Source of the DNA: Pseudorasbora parva | Lineage: Eukaryota > Chordata > Actinopteri > Cypriniformes > Gobionidae | Length of the DNA stretch: 64,000 nucleotides | Direction: 5' to 3' | NCBI RefSeq assembly: GCF_024679245.1 | Contig: NC_090184.1 | Span: 7,658,047 to 7,722,046, forward strand | Shown: one piece after another, positions 57,659-64,000 of the stretch | Layout of the letters: every line of letters starts with the position of its first letter | Numbering within the stretch: position 1 is the stretch's first letter | Notes under the pieces: generated by a model | The model's input: the letters and a program-made list of their open reading frames with translations, nothing else | The model's database searches: none | What the model was told of the DNA's origin: nothing | Position numbers and translations under genes: made by a program

Positions 57659-59300
57659 CTAGGAGGAGCAGTAGTTGCGGTTATGCTTATTTATCCACAA
57701 GTGTTTCAGTTTCGGTTCATTTATGTAGCGTTCAAGCAGTAACTCTTTTTCTTGTTGCTCCTTCTCCTTGAGTAATTTCTTCTCCTGTATTTTCTTGGCC
57801 TTCCTCACTGCCCAGGTGAACAGAACAAGTGGCCCTTTTCTTTTGCACATTTTCTGTACGGTCGCATTGTCCTGGATCTCATTCTGGGGACCCTCAGGAG
57901 AGTCTACACGTTCATCAATCTGAAAAGCATCATCCAAATGGCCTTGTATGGCGTGAGCATCTCCCATTTCACTGGGGTCACCTTCCTCTTCCACAAATTC
58001 CTGGACCTCCACCACTTCGTCTGCCCACACTTCCTCCTGCACCTCGCAGTCCTTCTCCATCCAAGCAACCATTAGTCTCGGTTTCTTTTCAAGCTCTGGC
58101 ATTTGAGGGCGCTCAGACTTGACTAAGTCGATGGCGCAGAAGGTCTTCCCTGTAAACGTCACATACTCGCTCTCATCATCCTCTATGTCCACCAGAATGA
58201 GTTCTGGAGCTGGCTCAAACGGGGAACAAGCGAACGGCAGAGGCTTCCGGCTGGGAGGACGCTGAAAAGCAACCACTTCATCAGGTGCAGGAGTGGGGCT
58301 CAGTGGCTCAAACGGGGAGCAAGCGAACGGCAGAGGCTTCCGGCTGGGAGGACGCTGAAGAGCAACCACTTCATCATGTGCAGGAGTGGGGCTCGGAGGA
58401 AGCCGTTCGGGATGACGCCCTTGCGATGAAGAGCGTCGGGTGGAAAACATTTCATCAGGTGCTGGAGTGGGGCGTGGAGGAACCACCACAGGAAGCATCT
58501 GGCATGAAGAGCGCTGGAGGGAAACAACTTCATCGGAACATGAAGGAACCGCCAACAGTTTGGGGGGATCCACTTGAAGCTCACTTCCTCCCTCCATCAA
58601 CTTTTCCAGACTGTGCACCTCTCTTTTTTTCTGATGTACACGTCCTCTCTGTGTTATTTCAGCCTCATCTTTGTGACTGCCTCCCTTGCTGATCTTCACC
58701 TCTCTTTCCTCCTCTCTCTCTCCAAGCGGGCAATTCTTACACTGTAAAAAAAAAAATTGTTGGTTTTTGTTGGTTTAACTTAAAAAAAGTAAGTAACCTG
58801 GTTGCCCTAAAATTTTGAGTTTATTGAAATTAAAAATTTGAGTTGATACAATGAAGGACATTTGTTTAATAAATAGAAACTCAAAATATTATTGTATCTA
58901 AACCACATACAAAATCTGATAAATCATGAAAATAGCACTATTTGGCATGTTTCACTGCATCATCAGAAATAAAACACACACAATTACCCAATATGCTTAC
59001 AAAATCTTTTAATAATATTTTAATAAAGGTTGTCAAATCTCAAAACAAATGTTCATTGTATTAACTCAAAATTTTAAGGCAACCAGGTAACTTTTTTTCT
59101 AAATATTTTTTTTACAGTGTAGGTACCTTGCGGCGTCTCTTCCTGTCATTGGCAGTGCCGTCGAAGGCCTCACGCTCCTCTGGAAGTTTCTCTACTGCCG
59201 CTGATTCTTGCTCCACACACTGCTGTGGTGCATCCCTTCTTCGCAAGAAGGGAGCAAAACAATCAAACAGTTGTCTTAATAAATTGCTAACCAGCGCCAT
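57659..59300 (-). CDS. Uncharacterised two-exon protein, copy 3 (exons 59300-59127, 58741-57659)
   Basis: The same 418-aa gene on the minus strand. Exon 1 differs from the others by one residue (S6N). The main exon is open throughout with scattered substitutions and the same four Pro-rich repeats, acidic stretches and C-terminal Lys/Glu coil. The MITE intron (59126-58742) and AATAAA (complement 57619-57624) are kept. It points away from gkap1, whose probable first exon lies about 1.3 kb off on the other strand. As this copy lacks the inverted arms and the LTR, it may be closer to the original locus. Function unknown. Confidence 0.72.
58740..59119. mobile_element. MITE forming the intron, copy 3
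   Basis: Counterpart of 8018-8417 in inverse, TA-flanked. Its right end supplies the acceptor CTGTAAAAAAA (complement). Confidence 0.85.
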
Positions 59301-59940
59301 TATGGACACTGAATGCTGAGAGATAATTCAATACTTGTCGTCGATATCTGCAAAGTCTCGAAAGTCTTTCGCTCTATTCATTCAAAACGCACTAACTGCA
59401 AACCAGAGTCAGATCTGCAATTTACAGCTGCCAGAACGGAATCTCCACTATGATGTCACAGTGAGCTCAAACACTCGCAAATGTTTGTATTTTTTTAAAA
59501 CTTTTTATCCATGTTTGTCGTTCTAATCAAATTCTAGTCCAATGTGCAATGGATTGTGGGCAATATTTGCTGTTAGAGTGTACATCGATCCGCACTTCAA
59601 ATTCTGGCCGGAAATAGTAAACCATCCGGGTACCTTTGGAACACTCTTTTTACCAAAGGCTTACTACTATTTGAGGCGTAGCCTACTAATTATATTTCTT
59701 CAAAACATTAATCTTCTAATATAATGTAGGCTTATGCACACGATTGGGTACGGTTTTCTTTAAAAAAATAATAATAGTAACTTACTAGCTTCTGCAACAG
59801 TGTTAGATTACTCTCGCTCTCTAATAATAATATCATTAAAAACATTTATGTAATATCTACTAGGACTGTTTTATATAGAATTGTTATATCCTATAGAATA
59901 TTGAGTTAAATCGGAAGTAACTGTAGCCTAATTCAATTTT

Positions 59941-60559
59941 AAAAAAGAAAAGAAAAGTAATGCTTTACTTTTTGATGGAAAATTAACTTTAAAAATAAAT
60001 AACAGTTAATTCAGAGAAGAGACGAGATGTGGCTGCCTGCAGGATTGAGGGGAAGTTATTTTAATTAAAGATTATGAGGCACATTATATATAAAAAAAAA
60101 AAAATAGCACAAATGTGCACAGTATAAAAACAACAACAACGATTTGTCAAGATTTGATTTTGGGCTGTGGATTGTGTGTCTGGGTCTCTGGCATCCATTT
60201 AAACTTTTTTTGGCTTGTCATTTAATTACCATTTGCATTTTAAAGTTAACATTACCCAGTAAAGTAAATCATTGTTTGGCCACTGCTGAATTATCAGTTG
60301 GCGTTGTCACGTGGTGTGCATTGCTTTTCTCATCGACTTTTCAGTGGTATTACTGGATAAAACATTTATTTAACAATGATATGGCCTATAGATTGCTGCG
60401 GTCGGTTCTACTATCAGGTATACATTCATAGAATAAAATACGTTTTATGATACAAATTTCGATGCGATTCAAATGAGTTTCTGTGCTCGCTGAGCCGCAG
60501 AGCGCCCTCTGGAGTGACCACTACGGTTATTATGAACGTTTTCCACCATATGTTAGCAT
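59941..60559. other. Unique sequence left of gkap1
   Basis: Just beyond the end of inverted copy 3. No gene or named repeat recognised. It may contain shared regulatory sequence for the divergent copy-3 gene and gkap1. Confidence 0.35.
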
Positions 60560-60649
60560 TGAAGCTTTTGTGTCCGTTCAGGCCGCCATACTCTCGTCTG
60601 TGTTTGCAGTTTACAGCACGAAGCCGAGGATACCGACAGTCAGAACCAG
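60560..60649 (+). other. gkap1: Probable gkap1 5' UTR exon
   Basis: A GC-richer stretch (GGCCGCCATACTCTCG and on) ends in AACCAG|GTGAAAG, a good splice donor. The coding exon at 62005 begins with an acceptor and seven untranslated bases, so an upstream noncoding exon is needed and this is the best candidate. The 5' limit is a guess. Confidence 0.5.
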
Positions 60650-62004
60650 GTGAAAGTTTGTTTAGTTCGTTTTATCTCTATTTTAACAGCTCAAAATTCC
60701 GTCAGGTTTAACGTTACAGAATACACGTTAAACTGGATGAAACACGTTAAGCAAAAATGACAGCGATATGTGCTCGTTTGTTGCTTGTCTTCAGCACTGG
60801 CGAGCTAAAAAAAAGTGAGCTAGCGACATTTTAGGTGTCAAATGATGGCATAACAAAATCTACAGTCTATGTAGGCAGTTAATTTTAAATACACTTAAGT
60901 GTAACAGCGAGTATATATCGGGTTATTCAGCGAGCGCTACATACACGAATGTGACTTGACTCTAGCAAACAGATTTATGTTTTTCAATGAGAAATCAAAT
61001 GAAAGCTAGTTTAATTTGTTTATTTAAATGTGTATTATATGAACAGATTCATATATTATGCATATACGAGTTGCCCTCGGTGTGTCCAGTGATTGCACCC
61101 ATTCTTGAATGCCTTTATGATATCAAATTTAAGTTCAAAATTGCTTTATTGTTATGACTTAAAATATTACAATATTGCCAAAGCTTGGAATATATACAAA
61201 TAAAATAGAATAACAAACATCAAAATAATTGAAGAGATTATTGTAACACAACTTAAACTTAATGGCACAATATGTAAGATTTTTGGATTAAAATATCCAA
61301 AAACCACTAGAACAGTTATATATTTTGTTGACTTGTGCACATTATCCCAAATATTTCCAAGGATGTTTAAATCCAGAGAAGTAAGCGATTTTAACCAGGA
61401 CACGGACCATGTCTATGCATCGCCTAGCAATGACATCATGCCCGCGTTACCCTCGGTTTCCGTTTTATTTTGTGCCCCAAAGACACTTTAATATATTTTG
61501 TGTTTTATTAGCCAGGTGAGCATATGTTTGGATACATTCATCGACAGAAAACGAATCATTGTTCTACAGCTCAACACAGTCAGTCTTATTGTTTAAATCT
61601 CCTTTTCTTGATTTACCGCGAGTGTAATGTTTTATCATGCCTAATATCTATCTAACTTACGGCAGTGTGCAAGTGTCTCATAGTTGCACCGAGTGAACGC
61701 AGTAGCATTATAACAACTTTCAACACACTCAAATGTATGTAATATGATAAAACAGTGCTGCGTTACCCCACATGCGTATGAGCGGATGATGCGGAAGCGC
61801 TCATCTGCGGTATAATAAAAGCTCTGTGGAATCAAGGCGTCATCAAGCTACGCCTTTATTTTGAATAAGCGACCTCTAGCAGTAAAAAATAACACTGGCT
61901 TTAAAAAAACAGTGTAATAAATTAGAACGTGTGAATGATAATGATATATCAACGTTTCTGTAACTGTGCTTTGATTGTAACTGTGTTGATTGTCTCATTG
62001 GCAG
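60650..62004 (+). other. Presumed gkap1 intron 1 with repeat-like content
   Basis: The stretch at about 61255-61900 (ATGGCACAATATGTAAG onward, to CTCTAGCAGTAAAAAATAAC) has the look of a non-autonomous DNA element common in fish, but I could not fix its ends. Nothing else is recognised. Confidence 0.4.
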
Positions 62005-62011
62005 GTTCAGG

Positions 62012-62239
62012 ATGACATCAGCAATGATCTCAGTGCCCACCACGGCGTCACGCTTCGCTCTGCTACAGGTCGACTCTGATTCGGATTCAGATTCGGATGC
62101 AGGAAAGCCAAAGGCGGGTCGTGGAGCAGGGAAGCCTCGCTCTGGGAAATCTCCCAGCGGGAAGACCAACCCCAATACAGACAAAAAGAAAGAGAAGAGA
62201 AGACGAAAGAAGGAACAGCAGCAGAGTGAAGCCAATGAG
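62012..62239 (+). CDS. gkap1: G kinase-anchoring protein 1, first coding exon
   Basis: 76 codons after an acceptor (CATTGGCAG, exon from 62005) and before a donor at 62240 (GAG|GTCTGT). The conserved N-terminus is evident: [19 protein letters not shown], a Ser/Asp-rich stretch, a Gly/Lys-rich region, and the basic [18 protein letters not shown] block that precedes the next exon in vertebrate GKAP1. Known family role: a Golgi-associated anchor for cGMP-dependent protein kinase I, also linked to insulin signalling in mammals. Later exons were not found before 64000, so they lie beyond the window. Only this N-terminal part is shown. Confidence 0.9.
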
Positions 62240-62589
62240 GTCTGTCTATACAGCTGTCTTTCTCTGGCCCTGTTTACACCTGGTATAAACATTTTTGGTT
62301 GATTGGATCAGAAGTTGGCAGACACATTGCCGTTTATACCCAGTGTTTTAATTTGTCTCTCTTGTCCTCTTTCAACCACTTCTGTCCTGATTTCCTTAAG
62401 GGCAGGTAAATTAATGTGTTTTTTAAGACCTTTTCTATCTAAGGGACAAAATTACCTTGTGCAATTTACATACGAACCGAAAAATACCAAAAAACACACA
62501 GAGCTGCAGCTTTCATTTCTGTTCTGTCAGCCGCGAGACCAGACATGGTGAGTGTGTGAGATCACCAATGGTGAAAGAACATTGTGCTT

Positions 62590-63660
62590 GGCAGGTTTTT
62601 CGTCTAGTTCAAACTAGGGATGTCAACGATTAATCGATGATCGATTAATTGTCGATAAGACATTTGATCGATAAGACTTATCGATCATCGATTAAGCAGG
62701 GTCATGCGCGTGCGTGCGGCTCAAACGCGAAACGGGAGGAAAAATGATGCGAGCGCGCCCGAGTTCTATTTGGGACCATTTTACAGCTGGAGTCACACCT
62801 TCATCATGACTGCAAGTTTGCATGTGCATTCGCAGCCTTTTGTTTTGTACAAATGTAAGTTGTAATATTGTGATTATTTTGTGCAGGCCTATCTATAGCT
62901 GATTTATCTCCTAAGGATGCATTTGGTTAATAATTAACGTTAGAGGCGAGCGGTAGTAAAGGCGTGGCGGTGATCAGCTTCAGTGTGCAGCTCCAACAGC
63001 ATTAATAATGACTATGAGTGGGACTGTCATAGGCTATTACACAGCATTAATGAGAACACTATTGTAATAAAACATTGTGATTGTTAAGTATTTGGGTTTA
63101 TTTGCCGTGTGTTTTATTGCGGTGATCCAGGAAGAGAGCGTGCACAACATGGTTCTCGGTCACGCACTCTGACTCGCGCATGTAACTTGGTTAAAATTCA
63201 CTTGTGCATTCGCATCAGATTGTGCAGAAGTCATTTGTAATATTACATTTATTTTGTAACGTTATATATGTGATCAATCATATAGGATGCGTTTCTTTCA
63301 GCGAAATAAAACGCACTAGCAAATAGCTTCAGTCAGTGATGGCTACCGGTTTTCATTCAGTGCTTCGGCTTTAGCGCATACAGAGCAATGCATAAAAACG
63401 ATGATTGGGACGGTCATATTAAATAACAGAAATGAAAACTCTGTTTTAATAAATGGTTGTAAAGTCATTGGGTTTAGGTTAGGGGTGTCCATGGTTAACC
63501 GATTGACCGATTAACCGTTAAAAATTGCGTAACCGAGTGAAACATTTTGCTCGGTTAAGTGGCGTCAATGACGTGCCTTGAATTTAGTTGTAATATATGT
63601 TTGCACCCCTATAGACCGCCAGAGTGCTCCCAGACATTTGTAGTATCCATAGGGTTAGGG
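62590..63660. mobile_element. hAT-like repeat debris
   Basis: A palindromic ATTAATCGATGATCGATTAA cluster at 62625-62690, and a second TGGTTAACCGATTGACCGAT cluster at about 63492, both typical of fish hAT-like element ends. Order and boundaries are unclear. Confidence 0.4.
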
Positions 63661-63689
63661 TAGTATCCACAAGAAGAAGTCATGACCAG

Positions 63690-63775
63690 CTTTCTAAGCG
63701 GGCAAAGAAAGCGTGGGAGCACTTTAAAAATGAGAGTGACGGGGGGAAATGCAAATATTGCAATGCAGTGCTTAC
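63690..63775 (+). pseudogene. hAT transposase BED zinc-finger fragment
   Basis: The frame AKKAWEHFKNESDGG then KCKYCNAVLT matches the N-terminal BED finger of hAT transposases (paired Cys of CKYC visible; the His side is lost). At about 63778 it is cut by another repeat (GCATTTTTCAGGCTATAAG, of the ACTATAAGTCGC type). The remainder is not in the window. Confidence 0.7.
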
Positions 63776-63900
63776 CGCATTTTTCAGGCTATAAGTTGCT
63801 CCGGAGTATGAGTCGCATCAGTCAAAATATGCGTCATGAAGAGGAAAATAACATACGTCGCACTGGACTAAAAGTCGCATTAGGGCAGAAGCAGAGCCGC
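63776..63900. mobile_element. TATAAGTCGC-type repeat fragment
   Basis: Repeated AAGTCGCA/GAGTCGCAT motifs (GGAGTATGAGTCGCATCAG), a dispersed sequence common in fish genomes. Inserted in the hAT fragment. Far end not defined. Confidence 0.5.
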
Positions 63901-64000
63901 GCGCGCTGTGCATAACGGATCAGAAGAAAGAAAGTTTGAAGTGAGAAACTTGTGAATGACTAGAGAAAAGCAGACGTTACTTTAACTGTAATGAAGAAAA

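Larger units (their letters stand above)
53826..59940 (-). repeat. Inverted partial third copy of the core
   Basis: Reverse complement of about 7190-14590 of copy 1. It starts inside the truncated MULE-like MITE and ends at the position of the (TG)n tract. It lacks the inverted arms, the solo LTR and the Tc1 element. It has the ~360-bp segment that copy 1 lost, a ~0.9-kb deletion near 54460, and its own insertion at 55295-56495. Confidence 0.9.

Noticed and set aside
62240..62560. Reading frames continuing gkap1
   Set aside because: The conserved block ends at a splice donor. Downstream codons do not resemble the next GKAP1 segment.

Overview
The window looks like a transposon-dense piece of a teleost genome, most likely a cyprinid. 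Evidence: a spliced fish-type zp3 gene, L2 retrotransposon tails, a 5S-rRNA-derived SINE of the type described in zebrafish, Tc1-like elements with IR/DR ends, long hairpin elements and many MITEs. The species is inferred, not proven. Only two conventional host genes are recognisable: a complete eight-exon zona pellucida gene (zp3-like, 21137-23144, +) and the first coding exon of gkap1 (62012-62239, +).

The layout is dominated by duplication. A ~16.5 kb segment (copy 1, about 2370-18848; copy 2, about 30048-47083, direct orientation) flanks the zp3 region. A third partial copy lies inverted at about 53826-59940. Each copy carries an unrecognised two-exon gene (418 aa deduced) with intact frame and splice sites. 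In copies 1 and 2 this gene core lies between inverted arms of about 1 kb. The fullest version (copy 2) is a nested inverted-repeat structure spanning 30493-50164.

The most striking observation is in that gene: its only intron coincides with a ~400-bp MITE with TA target duplications. The 3' splice site is supplied by the MITE end. Reading across the reconstructed empty site and across the spliced junction both keep the frame. This looks like intron gain by DNA transposon insertion.

Insertion differences order the events. A solo LTR with a 5-bp target duplication is in copies 1 and 2 but not 3. An intact-looking Tc1-like transposon (331-aa DD34E transposase, ~214-bp IR/DR ends) is only in copy 1. 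Two L2 insertions are only in copy 2, and a 1.2-kb 9-bp-TSD element is only in copy 3. Where an empty sister site exists, insertion boundaries can be read to the base.

Region by region: 1-2369, I-like LINE with an open RT-RNase H frame; 2370-18848, copy 1; 18849-20160, MITE-like sequence plus L2 remnant; 20160-24758, zp3 region; 24759-25615, direct repeat of 18849-19769; 25616-30047, ATATATG-rich sequence, solo LTRs and short direct repeats; 30048-50164, copy 2 plus a broken Ty3/gypsy gag carrying two DNA transposons; 50165-53825, assorted MITEs; 53826-59940, inverted copy 3; 59940-64000, gkap1 5' region and hAT-like debris. Genes do not form an operon or pathway here; the shared theme is repeat-driven duplication around an egg-coat gene.
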